The notes: generated from the letters alone by a model not told the origin. Positions 52,095 through 62,108 are shown, numbered from the stretch's first letter. The stretch: DNA of 64,000 nt from Bradyrhizobium lablabi (GCF_018131005.1 NZ_JAFCJK010000002.1:434001-498000); one strand, 5' to 3'. Numbers and translations are program-made.

Positions 52095-52172
52095 CTCGGA
52101 GACATTATAGCGTGGATTCGTGGACGTCATCGCGCGGTGCGGCAACGGCTGTCAAAGTCAGTTGTTTCGATC

Positions 52173-52187
52173 TGTTGCGCTGCGACA
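52173..52187. promoter_or_regulatory. TGC-type inverted repeat upstream of phaC
   Basis: TGTTGC-GCT-GCGACA has six-base arms with one mismatch. Its TTGC-N3-GCGA core is one base from the CTGC-N3/4-GCAG type sites reported for the PHA repressor PhaR in other Alphaproteobacteria. It lies about 80 bases before the phaC start. The link to PhaR is speculative. Confidence 0.25.
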
Positions 52188-52382
52188 AAAATTCTTTGTT
52201 CTGACATATTGAAGCCTCAGGGGGACGCTTTGGTTGGCTCACGCATTAATTCGTTCGGACGACAATGGTTTGAACTGTTAAGGCGACGATTAACGCAGCG
52301 GGGACGTTGCAAGGCTCGTACCAGTGCGACCCGCGTCGGCGACGTGCAAAGTGCGCGCTAGCTTGGTGGGGACTTTCGGCGC

Positions 52383-52673
52383 ATGCCGATCTATCGGATG
52401 ATCAAAGCTCTTGCGGCCGCAATGCTGTTCGCGTCGATGACGGCGTTGGGCGGCTGCGCGAGCGTGTTCGCGGACCTGCCGGGGGTTGGAGTGCCAGCCG
52501 ATGCGCCGGAGCGACCAAAGGAAGCAGGCGGCTACCTGCCAGTCCACGACATTCCGCCCGATCGCAGTGAGCAGGCGATCAAACCCGCGGAACAGGCCAA
52601 GATCGAATCCGAGCTGATCGCCGCGCGGGAGCGCCAGGCGTCCACGGCTGCGCAAAATTCGGCCGGCAAGTAG
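52383..52673 (+). CDS. Small putative lipoprotein
   Basis: The ORF encodes 96 residues. The N-terminal signal ends with ASMTALGGCA, a lipobox (L-G-G-C) that predicts lipidation of the Cys and membrane anchoring. The short mature part is Pro-rich (GVGVPADAPERPKEAGGYLPVHDIPPDRSE split by charged residues) then a helical Ala/Glu tail (AEQAKIESELIAARERQ). I recognise no domain. It is divergent from phaC across 288 bases (237 from the longest phaC start) and 215 bases upstream of the aminotransferase gene. Confidence 0.75.
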   Translation: MPIYRMIKALAAAMLFASMTALGGCASVFADLPGVGVPADAPERPKEAGGYLPVHDIPPDRSEQAIKPAEQAKIESELIAARERQASTAAQNSAGK

Positions 52674-52888
52674 TCTTTCGAAAAGGCGGATCAAGCGCTG
52701 GCGCTGCTGTACGTCCGTGCTAAAAGAACATCAACTCAACCGCATATCCGGTCGTCGCCCCCGATTTGTGCGCCTGAATTCGCCATAAGTCATTGATTCG
52801 GTGCGATTTCTGGATGAGGCCGAATCCGGTTCCTCACAAGCTGGGGATGGTCGATTCTGCCGCACCCGGTTGTCGGAGCAAGGGTCCC

Positions 52889-54109
52889 ATGGAAGATTTC
52901 TACCGCATTCGCCGTCTGCCGCCTTACGTCTTTGAGAAGGTTAACCAGGCCAAGGCGGCCGCGCGCAACGCCGGGGCCGACATCATCGACATGGGCATGG
53001 GGAACCCGGACCTGCCGACCCCGCCCCATGTGATCGAAAAATTGAAGGAGACGCTGGGTAAGCCGCGGACCGATCGCTACTCGGCCTCGCGCGGCATCAA
53101 CGGGCTGCGCAAGGCGCAGGCCGCCTATTACGCGCGCCGCTTCGGCGTCAAGCTCAATCCCGACACCCAGGTTGTCGCGACCCTGGGCTCCAAGGAGGGC
53201 TTTGCCAATGTGGCGCAGGCGATCACTGCGCCGGGCGACGTCGTGCTGTGTCCCAATCCGAGCTATCCGATCCACGCCTTTGGCTTCCTGATGGCGGGTG
53301 GGGTGATCCGCTCGGTGCCATCAGAGCCGACACCGCAATTCTTCGAGGCGGTCGAGCGCGCGATCATCCACTCGATTCCGAAGCCGATCGCCTTGATCGT
53401 CTGCTATCCTTCGAACCCGACGGCCTATGTCGCGGACCTCGATTTCTACAAGGATCTCGTCGCATTCGCGAAGAGGCATGAAATTTTCATCCTGTCGGAC
53501 CTCGCTTACGCCGAAGTCTTTTTTGACGAGAACAATCCGCCGCCCTCGGTGCTGCAGGTTCCGGGCGCTATCGACGTGACCGTCGAGTTCACCTCGATGT
53601 CGAAGACGTTCTCGATGGCTGGCTGGCGCATGGGCTTTGCCGTCGGCAACGAACGAATCATTGCAGCGCTCTCGCGCGTGAAATCCTACCTCGACTACGG
53701 TGCCTTCACGCCGATCCAGGTGGCGGCAACCGCCGCGCTGAACGGGCCGGACGACTGTATCCGCGAGATGCGTGATACCTATCGCAAGCGGCGCGACGCG
53801 CTGGTCGAATCGTTCGGCCGTGCCGGCTGGGACATTCCGCCGCCGCGGGCGTCGATGTTCGCCTGGGCGCCGCTGCCCAAGGGATTCGAGGACGTCGGTA
53901 GCATGGAGTTCGCCACGCTGATGGTGGAGAAGTCGGGCGTCGTGGTGTCGCCCGGCGTCGCCTTCGGCGAGCATGGCGAGGGATTTGTGCGCATCGCGAT
54001 GGTGGAGAACGAGCAGCGTATCCGGCAGGCCGCGCGCGGCGTGCGCCGCTTCCTTGAAAGCGGTATCGAAACGTTGCACAACGTGGTTCCTCTCGCCAAC
54101 CGGCGCTGA
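52889..54109 (+). CDS. PLP aminotransferase, AlaC / LL-diaminopimelate aminotransferase-like
   Basis: This is a 406-residue fold-type I class I/II aminotransferase. It starts MEDFYRIRRLPPYVFEKVN, a typical N terminus for the AlaC-like group. Key motifs are DMGMGNPDLPTPPHV, the PLP contact CYPSNPTAYVAD, SDLAYAEVFFD and the PLP Lys in SMSKTFSMAGWRMGF. ATG 52889 has AAGGG upstream. hom lies 21 bases downstream, so the pair probably forms an operon for aspartate- or pyruvate-family amino acids. Whether it makes alanine, diaminopimelate or another product cannot be decided by eye. Confidence 0.9.
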   Translation: MEDFYRIRRLPPYVFEKVNQAKAAARNAGADIIDMGMGNPDLPTPPHVIEKLKETLGKPRTDRYSASRGINGLRKAQAAYYARRFGVKLNPDTQVVATLGSKEGFANVAQAITAPGDVVLCPNPSYPIHAFGFLMAGGVIRSVPSEPTPQFFEAVERAIIHSIPKPIALIVCYPSNPTAYVADLDFYKDLVAFAKRHEIFILSDLAYAEVFFDENNPPPSVLQVPGAIDVTVEFTSMSKTFSMAGWRMGFAVGNERIIAALSRVKSYLDYGAFTPIQVAATAALNGPDDCIREMRDTYRKRRDALVESFGRAGWDIPPPRASMFAWAPLPKGFEDVGSMEFATLMVEKSGVVVSPGVAFGEHGEGFVRIAMVENEQRIRQAARGVRRFLESGIETLHNVVPLANRR

Positions 54110-54130
54110 TCCTTCAAGGTTTCTTTCGTC

Positions 54131-55450
54131 ATGGTCGCACCGCTGAAAGTGGGCATCGCGGGGCTCGGCACCGTCGGTGCTGAAGTCGTCCGTCTGATCG
54201 AGGCGCAGGGGCGCACCCTGTCGGCGCGCAGCGGCCGCGGCGTGCGCGTCGTTGCCGTCACTGCGCGCTCGAAGGCCAAGAAGCGCAGCCTCGACCTGCG
54301 CGGCATCGAATGGGCAAAGAGCCCGCAGGCGCTGGCGGAAAATCCGAACGTCGATTGCTTCGTCGAATTGATTGGCGGCGCCGGCGATCCCGCGTTCGCA
54401 GCGATCGAGACCGCGCTGAAGACCGGCAAGTCGGTGGTGACGGCCAACAAGGCGCTTATCGCCAAGCATGGCTTGCGTCTCGCCAAGGCCGCGGAGAAGC
54501 ATGGCGGCGCATTGAACTTCGAAGCCGCCGTCGGTGCGGCGATCCCGGTCATCAAGACCCTGCGCGAGGGCCTCGCGGGGACTGGCGTCAACCGCGTCTA
54601 TGGCATCCTCAACGGCACCTGCAATTATATCCTGACGCGAATGGAGCAGGAGGGCCTTTCCTTCGCCGAATGTTTGAAGGACGCCCAGCGCCTCGGTTAC
54701 GCCGAAGCCAACCCGTCATTCGACGTCGACGGCCACGATACCGCGCAGAAGCTCGCGATCCTGGCAAGTCTGGCCTTCGGAACAAAGGTGGCGCAGAGCG
54801 CTGTCTATGTCGAAGGCATTTCCTCGATTACGCCGGAGGATCTCCGCGCCGCCGAGGAACTCGGCTACCGCGTCAAGCTGCTTGGTGTTGCCGTGCGGAC
54901 TACCAAGGGTATCGAGCAGCGCGTACATCCGACCATGGTGCCGAAATCCTCCTCGATCGCTCAGGTCATGGGCGTCACCAACGCGGTGACGATCGACGGC
55001 GAGGGGATTCCGCCGATCACGCTGGTTGGTCCAGGCGCGGGCGGCGCGGCAACTGCCTCGGCCGTGGTCGCTGACATCGCCGATGTCGCGCGCGGCATCC
55101 GCGCAATGCCGTTCGGGCGTCCGGTGGAGCGGCTGCGCGCTACGACCAAAGCGCCGATGGAACGCCATGAGGGTGGCTATTATATCCGCCTGATGGCGCG
55201 CGATCTTGCAGGTACTGCCGCAACAATCGCCACGCGCCTTGCGGAACAGAAGATATCACTGGAATCGATCGTGCAGCGGCACTCGAATGGCGTCGATGTG
55301 AACGGGTCGGCCAAAAAAGCTTCACCGGTTCCGGTCATTCTGATTACCTACGCGACCAACGAGGACGCGGTGTATCGCGCGCTCGACGCGGTGCAGCGCG
55401 ACAAGGTCATCAGCGGCCGGCCGCAGGTGATCCGGATCGAGAAAAACTAG
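54131..55450 (+). CDS. hom: Homoserine dehydrogenase
   Basis: Hom reduces aspartate semialdehyde to homoserine for Thr, Met and Ile synthesis. It is 439 residues. The NAD motif is VGIAGLGTVGAEVVRLIE. TANKALIAKHG and GGALNFEAAVGAAIPVIKTLREGL contain the catalytic region, and GILNGTCNYILTRM and GYAEANPSFDVDGHDTAQKLAILA are signature segments. A C-terminal ACT domain (about residues 350-430, YYIRLMARDLAGTAATIATRLAEQ) suggests allosteric control by threonine. glpX follows after 77 bases. Confidence 0.95.
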   Translation: MVAPLKVGIAGLGTVGAEVVRLIEAQGRTLSARSGRGVRVVAVTARSKAKKRSLDLRGIEWAKSPQALAENPNVDCFVELIGGAGDPAFAAIETALKTGKSVVTANKALIAKHGLRLAKAAEKHGGALNFEAAVGAAIPVIKTLREGLAGTGVNRVYGILNGTCNYILTRMEQEGLSFAECLKDAQRLGYAEANPSFDVDGHDTAQKLAILASLAFGTKVAQSAVYVEGISSITPEDLRAAEELGYRVKLLGVAVRTTKGIEQRVHPTMVPKSSSIAQVMGVTNAVTIDGEGIPPITLVGPGAGGAATASAVVADIADVARGIRAMPFGRPVERLRATTKAPMERHEGGYYIRLMARDLAGTAATIATRLAEQKISLESIVQRHSNGVDVNGSAKKASPVPVILITYATNEDAVYRALDAVQRDKVISGRPQVIRIEKN

Positions 55451-55527
55451 CGCGTGACCTGAGCGGGTTTCGCGCGAGATGAATGACGGGGGCAGCACGC
55501 CGTCCGTGAGGCTTAAGGAGTACGCTG

Positions 55528-56526
<999 letters not shown>

Positions 56527-56576
56527 AATCGACCATCGTTCGGGGCGATGCCAGGCATCCAAACCGGCGCCTCGAG

Positions 56577-56607
56577 ATTCCGGGTTCGCCCTGCGCGTGC
56601 CCGGAAT
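56577..56607. repeat. Intergenic palindrome between glpX and the HAD gene
   Basis: ATTCCGGG (56577-56584) and CCCGGAAT (56600-56607) are perfect arms around a GC-rich loop, TTCGCCCTGCGCGTG. It is preceded by CTCGAG. The sequence matches a very common Bradyrhizobium intergenic palindrome (recalled from experience, not searched). Confidence 0.7.
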
Positions 56608-56636
56608 GTCAACCATAACAAATCTGGGAGAAGGGC

Positions 56637-57356
56637 ATGTCTGATGTGTCTGCGGTCAAGGCGCTCGTGTTCGACGTGTTCGGTACCGTCGTCGACTGGC
56701 GTACCAGCCTGATCAACGACTTCTCCAAATGGTCCGAGGCGCGCGGCATCACCGCGGACTGGATGGCACTGGTCGATGGCTGGCGCGCGGTCTACGCCGC
56801 CTCGATGGACGAGGTGCGCAAGAACCCGCAGAACGGCTACGTCATCCTCGACGTGCTGCATCGCCGCTCGCTCGAAAAGCTCGTTTCGCAATTCGAGATC
56901 AAGGGGCTGACTGAAGCGGACCTGCATCATCTCACGATGGGCTGGCATCGCCTGCATGCGTGGCCCGACAGTGTCGCGGGCCTCACGCGGCTGAAGACAA
57001 AATACACCATCTCGCCGCTGTCGAACGGCAATGTCGCGCTACTCACGAACATGGCGAAGTTCGCGGGCCTGCCCTGGGACCTGATCATGTCGGCCGAGCT
57101 GTTCGAGCACTACAAGCCCGATCCGGAAACCTATCTCGGTGCCGCAAGACTGCTCTGCCTGCCGCCGGAACAGGTGATGATGGTTGCCGCGCACAACCAC
57201 GATCTCAAGGCCGCGCAGAAGCTCGGTCTGAAAACCGCTTTCGTGGCGCGGCCGACCGAATACGGCCCGCATCAGAAATACGATTTCGAGGCGAAGGGCG
57301 ACTGGGACATGGTCGCCAAGGATTTCGGTGAACTAGCGGGCCGAATGGGCTGCTAG
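56637..57356 (+). CDS. HAD-superfamily hydrolase, haloacid dehalogenase type II
   Basis: This 239-residue protein belongs to the L-2-haloacid dehalogenase group. The nucleophile Asp is in VFDVFGTVVDWRTSL, motif II is PLSNGNVALL, the Lys region HYKPDPETYLGAA and the acidic motif AAHNHDLKAAQKLGLKTAFV. The VDWR motif after the nucleophile is characteristic of type II dehalogenases and related phosphatases. It has its own ribosome site GGGAG and lies between glpX and recJ. Natural substrate is unknown; many such proteins act on haloacetates. Confidence 0.88.
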   Translation: MSDVSAVKALVFDVFGTVVDWRTSLINDFSKWSEARGITADWMALVDGWRAVYAASMDEVRKNPQNGYVILDVLHRRSLEKLVSQFEIKGLTEADLHHLTMGWHRLHAWPDSVAGLTRLKTKYTISPLSNGNVALLTNMAKFAGLPWDLIMSAELFEHYKPDPETYLGAARLLCLPPEQVMMVAAHNHDLKAAQKLGLKTAFVARPTEYGPHQKYDFEAKGDWDMVAKDFGELAGRMGC

Positions 57357-57412
57357 AGGCTGGCCTGCGAATCATTGAAGCGTTACGATTCTTGCCTGGC
57401 TCGGAAGGGATC

Positions 57413-59254
57413 ATGACGCTCCACGCATCCGCACTGCCCGTCGAGGCACCGCCGGCATTCCTCGGTGTGACGCGGTCGCTGACCGGAAAATTCTGGCGCG
57501 ACCGGCTCGATGCGCGCGGCGCCGCAAGGGCGCTTGCCATCGTCCAGCGTTACAATCTGCCGGAGATGCTCGCGAGGGTGCTGGCCGGGCGCGACGTCGA
57601 GCTGGATGCTGTCCAGGATTATCTCGATCCGACCATCCGCAAGCTGATGCCCGATCCTCACACCGTGACGGACATGGAGGCGGCGGCCAAGCGCATCGCG
57701 GATGCGGCTACGCGCGGTGAGAAGGTTGCGATCTTCGGCGACTATGACGTCGATGGCGCAACCTCGGCCGCGCTGCTCGCCTGGCATTTGCGTCATTGCG
57801 GGCTCGACCCGCTGATCCACATCCCTGATCGTCTGTTCGAAGGCTATGGCCCGAACACCGAGGCCGTGCGCGCGCTGGCGGCAAAGGGCGCGACGCTGCT
57901 CGTCACCGTCGATTGCGGCACCACCAGCGTCGAACCGCTTGCCGAGGCGAAGAAGCTCGGCATGTCGGTCGTCGTGATCGACCATCACCAGACCGGCGAT
58001 CAATTGCCCGAGGTCGATGCGCTGGTAAATCCCAACCGGTCCGACGACCTCTCCGGGCTTGGCCATCTCGCCGCCGTGGGCCTCGTGCTGGTGACGCTGG
58101 TCGCCGTGAACCGCGAGCTGCGCCAGCGCGGCTTCTGGTCAAGCGAAATGCCGGAGCCCGACCTGCTTGGCATGCTGCATCACGTCGCGCTCGGCACCGT
58201 CGCCGACGTCGCGCCGCTGACCGGTCTCAACCGCGCCTTCGTGGCCAAGGGCCTGATCGCGATGCGTCGGCGGGACCATGTCGGGCACACCGCCCTGATG
58301 GATGTGTCGCGGCTGAACGGCCCGCCGGAAGCCTGGCATCTCGGCTTCATGCTGGGCCCGCGCATCAACGCCGGCGGACGGATCGGGCGCGCGGATCTGG
58401 GTGTGCGGCTGCTGCTGGAGGGCGACATTTCGGAGGCGGCGCGGATCGCGGCCGAACTCGACCGCCTCAACAGCGAGCGTCGCGTGATCGAGCAGGCGGC
58501 CGAGGCTCAGGCCGAAGCCGAGGCGCTGGCCTCACTTGGAGTTGAAGATAAGGGCGCGGTGATCGTTACTGCCGCCGAGGGCTGGCACCCCGGCGTCGTT
58601 GGCCTCGTCGCCGCGCGGCTGAAGGAGAAATTCGCGCGGCCTGCATTTGCGATCGCGCTCGAACCTGGCGGAATCGGCACAGGCTCGGGCCGCTCGATTG
58701 GCGGCGTCGATCTCGGTAAGGCGGTGCGGCAGGCGGTGCACGATGGTCTGCTAATGAAAGGCGGCGGCCACGCGATGGCGGCCGGCGTAACCCTGCGCAA
58801 GGAGAGGCTTGCCGAATTCCGCGCCTTCATGGAAAGCGCGCTTGCCGCCGACGTCGCTGCGTCGCGCCACGAGAACGAGCTCTTCATCGACGGCGCGGCG
58901 ACGGCGCGCGCAGTGACGCCGGAATTCGCCGCAACCCTCAATCGCGCAGGGCCGTTCGGTAGCGCCAATCCGGAACCCGTCATCGCGCTGCCGTCGCATC
59001 AGCTCGTCTATGCCGATGAGGTCGGGCAAGCGCATCTTCGGCTGCGACTCAAGTCGGGTGACGGCTCCATCGTCAACGGTATCGCATTCCGCTCTATCGG
59101 ACAGAAGCTCGGTAGCGCCTTGACGCAAAATCGCGGCCAGCAATTGCACGTGGCAGGCTCTCTCGCCGTCGACCGTTGGCAAGGCACCGAACGTGTGCAA
59201 TTCCGTGTGCTCGACGTCGCGGTGCCGGACCAGGGCCCCGCGGTGATCAGATGA
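57413..59254 (+). CDS. recJ: Single-stranded-DNA-specific exonuclease RecJ
   Basis: RecJ is the 5'-3' exonuclease of recombination and repair. It is 613 residues. DHH-family motifs are IFGDYDVDGATSAALLAWH, VTVDCGTTS and VIDHHQTGDQLP, then LGLGTV-like GMLHHVALGTVADVAPL and GPRINAGGRIGRADLGVRLL. The DHHA1 domain has GGGHAMAAGVTL, followed by an OB-fold C terminus. ATG 57413 has GGAAGGGATC upstream. It lies 56 bases after the HAD gene. Confidence 0.95.
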   Translation: MTLHASALPVEAPPAFLGVTRSLTGKFWRDRLDARGAARALAIVQRYNLPEMLARVLAGRDVELDAVQDYLDPTIRKLMPDPHTVTDMEAAAKRIADAATRGEKVAIFGDYDVDGATSAALLAWHLRHCGLDPLIHIPDRLFEGYGPNTEAVRALAAKGATLLVTVDCGTTSVEPLAEAKKLGMSVVVIDHHQTGDQLPEVDALVNPNRSDDLSGLGHLAAVGLVLVTLVAVNRELRQRGFWSSEMPEPDLLGMLHHVALGTVADVAPLTGLNRAFVAKGLIAMRRRDHVGHTALMDVSRLNGPPEAWHLGFMLGPRINAGGRIGRADLGVRLLLEGDISEAARIAAELDRLNSERRVIEQAAEAQAEAEALASLGVEDKGAVIVTAAEGWHPGVVGLVAARLKEKFARPAFAIALEPGGIGTGSGRSIGGVDLGKAVRQAVHDGLLMKGGGHAMAAGVTLRKERLAEFRAFMESALAADVAASRHENELFIDGAATARAVTPEFAATLNRAGPFGSANPEPVIALPSHQLVYADEVGQAHLRLRLKSGDGSIVNGIAFRSIGQKLGSALTQNRGQQLHVAGSLAVDRWQGTERVQFRVLDVAVPDQGPAVIR

Positions 59255-59273
59255 GAACGTGCGGAGAGGGCAA

Positions 59274-60083
59274 ATGTCGGGACAGGTTCAAGGAAAGGTC
59301 GCGCTCGTCACTGGCGGCGCGTCAGGTATCGGCGCGGCGGTCGTCGAGGTACTTGCTCAGGAGGGGGCGACGGTTGTCGCGACTGATATCGACGAACTGA
59401 ACGGTCCGGAGCTGGCCGCGCGCCTCAGGAAAGCCGGCCGCGAGGTGATTTTCCTGCCGCAGGATGTCACGAGCGAGGAGCGCTGGGCGGAAGTGGTCGC
59501 CGAGATCGGCAAGCGCTTTGGCCGTCTGGATGTGCTCGTCTCCAATGCCGGCGTCGGGATTGCCGTGCCCTCAATCGTCGACATGACCTTGCAGGATTGG
59601 CGTCGTCAGACCGCGATCAATCTCGACGGCGTGTTTCTCTCGGTCAAACACTCGCTGCCCCTGATGCGCAGGCACAGTGGCGGCTCCATCATCATGATGT
59701 CGTCGCTCGCGGGCTTGCGCGGTGCGGCGAATCTGTCCGGCTACTGCGCGACCAAGGGCGGCGTGCGGCTGTTCGCCAAGGCGATCGCGATGGAATGCGC
59801 ACAGATCGGAGATGGCATCCGCGTCAACTCGGTCCATCCAGGTATCATCGACACGCCGATCTGGGGCAAGATCCCGACCGGCGCCACAGGTGCCGGCCAG
59901 AACGCGCCGATCGATCCGGAAGAACGCGCCAGATTTGCAACGCCGCTCGGCCGCGCCGGCCAAGCAATGGAAATCGCGCAGGGCGTGCTGTATCTCGCCT
60001 CCGACTCGTCACGTTACGTCACGGGGACCGAACTCGTCATCGACGGTGGCATGTATGCCGGCGGAGTCGTGCGACAACAGTAA
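59274..60083 (+). CDS. SDR-family oxidoreductase
   Basis: This is a 269-residue classical short-chain dehydrogenase. The cofactor site is VTGGASGIGAAVVEVL with VVATDIDE after strand two. SNAGVGI follows, and the catalytic Ser is in IMMSSLAGL with the YxxxK pair in GYCATKGG. The last segment YLASDSSRYVTGTELVIDGGMYAGG is standard. It starts 19 bases after recJ with GAGAGGG upstream. It is probably NAD-dependent (Asp at the end of strand two, inferred). The substrate is unknown. Confidence 0.88.
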   Translation: MSGQVQGKVALVTGGASGIGAAVVEVLAQEGATVVATDIDELNGPELAARLRKAGREVIFLPQDVTSEERWAEVVAEIGKRFGRLDVLVSNAGVGIAVPSIVDMTLQDWRRQTAINLDGVFLSVKHSLPLMRRHSGGSIIMMSSLAGLRGAANLSGYCATKGGVRLFAKAIAMECAQIGDGIRVNSVHPGIIDTPIWGKIPTGATGAGQNAPIDPEERARFATPLGRAGQAMEIAQGVLYLASDSSRYVTGTELVIDGGMYAGGVVRQQ

Positions 60084-60087
60084 GTCT

Positions 60088-60152
60088 TGGTCGTTGCGAG
60101 CGAAGCAGTCACGGTTTCATGGAGAATGGATTGCTTCCGCCTTCACCGAAGC
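60088..60152. repeat. Degenerate intergenic palindromic repeat
   Basis: TCGTTGCGAGCGAAGCAGTC and, downstream, ATGGATTGCTTCCGCC are the two ends of a common rhizobial intergenic element of the form TTGCGAGCGAAGCAATCCAT...ATGGATTGCTTC. The central and right parts have drifted, so only the TGCGAGCGAAGCA / GGATTGCTTC core is clear. Family assignment is from memory. Confidence 0.6.
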
Positions 60153-60197
60153 TTCAACGGACAAGTCGCCGCTATCGTTCCTCGTAGAGAGGATGGA

Positions 60198-61433
60198 TCA
60201 ACTTCCCTGCCGCAACCGCGCCAGCACCTTCAGCCCGCCGTAGCCGTCGGCGGGCAACAGGCCCGTCTTGATCTGATAGTCCTTGATCGCCTTCATGGTG
60301 TCATTGCCGACGCGGCCGTCATTGCCGCCGGTGTCGAAGCCCGCCTTGGTGAGCCGCGTCTGCATCTCCTGCACCTCGGCGAGCGTCAGCACGCGCTCCG
60401 AGCCGGGGAACGGCTGGATGAAGGGTGGCGCGCCGAGGCAGCGGTCGCCGAGGTGGCAGATCGCCAGCGCATAGTTCATCGAGGGGTTGTAGCTCTTCAC
60501 CGAATAGAAATTCGGGCCGAGCAGGAATGCGGGGCCGCCTGCGACGGGAATCCAGAGCTGCGCGGACGCGTTGGGCTGCGGGAACGGCTGGCCGTCGGCG
60601 CGGGTGACGCCGACGCTCGCCCAGGCCGCGTAGGTACGGCTTCCGCTCGCACCGCCGCCGGGTGCGCGGACCTCATAGCCCCAGTGCTCGCCGCGGTGAT
60701 ATTTGCCGCGATTGACCAGATACTTCGCGGTCGATCCCAGCGCGTCGTCCGGCCGCCCGAAGGGCGAGACCTTGCCGTCGCCGTCATAGTCGAAGCCGAC
60801 GTTGAGCCAGACTTCGGGCATCCATTGCGAATGGCCCATCGCGCCGGCCCAGGAGCCGCGCATCTCTTCCGGCGTGCTCCAGCCGCGCTGGACGATCTTG
60901 AGAGCATTGATCAACTCGGTTTCCCAATAGGCCTTGCGGCGCGGCTCGTTCCAGGCGAGCGCCGCGAGGGACGGGAACACCGGCCGCATATGATTCTGCT
61001 GCACCAGCGGATCGCCATAGGCGGATTCGACGCCCCACAGCGCGAGCAGCGTGCCGCGCTCGACGCCGAAGTCGCGCTCCACCCGGGCAAACAGCGCCTC
61101 GTTCTTCTTCAGCGCCTCGCGGCCGTTGATGACGCGCCAGTCCGAGACGCGGCGGTTGACGTACTGCCAGATCTGCTCGTTGAATTCGGGCTGGTTGCGC
61201 ATCTGCCTGAACACGCTCATGTCCGGCTCGATGTGGCCCATCACGCGGGTCCAGGTCGCTTCAGAAATGCCTTTTGCGATTGCGCGGGCACGAAAATTAT
61301 CGCGCCACTGGTCGAAGCCCGGAGGCGCGGCTGCCAGCGCCGCAACCGGATTCGCGAGCATTGCGCTCGCCGCAAGACCCGTCTTCAATACGGTGCGTCG
61401 CGAAAGGGACTTCAGGGAATCAATCTGTCTCAT
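60198..61433 (-). CDS. Tat-exported lytic murein transglycosylase, MltB-like with PG-binding domain
   Basis: This 411-residue protein cleaves glycan strands to 1,6-anhydro-muropeptides. The N terminus SLSRRTVLKTGLAASAML is a twin-arginine signal (SRRTVLK). The SLT_2/MltB domain spans residues ~38-330, with the catalytic Glu in LWGVESAYGDP and AMGHSQWMPEVW. A PG_binding_1 domain closes it (EVQEMQTRLTKAGFDTGGNDGR, KAIKDYQIKTGLLPADGYGG). Tat rather than Sec or lipoprotein export differs from E. coli MltB. It is convergent with the SDR gene. Confidence 0.92.
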   Translation of the reverse strand: MRQIDSLKSLSRRTVLKTGLAASAMLANPVAALAAAPPGFDQWRDNFRARAIAKGISEATWTRVMGHIEPDMSVFRQMRNQPEFNEQIWQYVNRRVSDWRVINGREALKKNEALFARVERDFGVERGTLLALWGVESAYGDPLVQQNHMRPVFPSLAALAWNEPRRKAYWETELINALKIVQRGWSTPEEMRGSWAGAMGHSQWMPEVWLNVGFDYDGDGKVSPFGRPDDALGSTAKYLVNRGKYHRGEHWGYEVRAPGGGASGSRTYAAWASVGVTRADGQPFPQPNASAQLWIPVAGGPAFLLGPNFYSVKSYNPSMNYALAICHLGDRCLGAPPFIQPFPGSERVLTLAEVQEMQTRLTKAGFDTGGNDGRVGNDTMKAIKDYQIKTGLLPADGYGGLKVLARLRQGS

Positions 61434-61487
61434 GCCGCCAGTCTAGCGGCGCTGATGGAGTAGACCAAAGCCAAGACGCCGCGGGAA

Positions 61488-62108
61488 CTAGCTATCCTGC
61501 AAATCTGTGGCGATTTTTGACAACCAGCGCCGGACGGCGAGTTCCGCCTTGGGCGAAAGACCGGCGGCAAGGCGCCCCTCCAGCGCCTGGGCGATGTGCC
61601 GGCATCTCTCGAGCAGCACGGTTCCACGGCGCGTCAGCGTCCATTGCAGCACGCGCCCGTGGACGGGGTGCGGCGTCTTGCGGATCGCGCCATCGCGCTC
61701 GAGGTTGCGGATGATCAAGCCGACTGTCTGGGGCGTCAGGATCGCAACCCGCGCCAGATCGGCGCCGGAGAGTCCAGGATAGGCCTTCAGCATGGTGAGG
61801 ACGACGAATTGCGGCGTGGTCACGCCGAGGTCCGCGAGCGCGCGTTCCATCGAAAGACGCGCTGCTGCCTGCGCCTGACGCAGGAGGTAGGCGAGGTAGC
61901 CCTGTTCGCCGCGCTTGCCTTGGCCGGGCAGCGGCGGAACGGAGCGGATCGGAACCCGATTTGCGGTGGACGACTTTTCGGGTGAGGGCGATTTTCGTCC
62001 GGTCCGCTTTTTTGCAGGGCGCCCTCTGGCGGTTCTGAATTTCCGATGCTTTCGCATTCCGGCCATGCGGCCTGATTTTGCCTTCGCGGGCTTCCGCGCC
62101 TTGCTCAT
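61488..62108 (-). CDS. MarR-family transcriptional regulator with basic N-terminal extension
   Basis: The protein is 206 residues. The winged-helix MarR domain occupies about residues 65-200, with TTPQFVVLTMLKAYPGLSGADLARVAILTPQTVGLIIRNLERDGAI and the wing HPVHGRVLQWTLTRRG. The first ~60 residues are strongly basic (KARKPAKAKSGR, RKHRKFRTARGRPAKKRTGRK), not typical of MarR. It is divergent from an AhpD-like gene across a 53-base region with an inverted repeat, so it probably represses itself and the neighbours. An effector cannot be deduced. Confidence 0.88.
   Translation of the reverse strand: MSKARKPAKAKSGRMAGMRKHRKFRTARGRPAKKRTGRKSPSPEKSSTANRVPIRSVPPLPGQGKRGEQGYLAYLLRQAQAAARLSMERALADLGVTTPQFVVLTMLKAYPGLSGADLARVAILTPQTVGLIIRNLERDGAIRKTPHPVHGRVLQWTLTRRGTVLLERCRHIAQALEGRLAAGLSPKAELAVRRWLSKIATDLQDS

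Noticed and set aside
52793..52888. Longer start for the aminotransferase
   Set aside because: The 32 extra residues (opening MIRCDFWMRPNPV) are not seen in the family N terminus, and ATG 52889 has AAGGG at a suitable distance.
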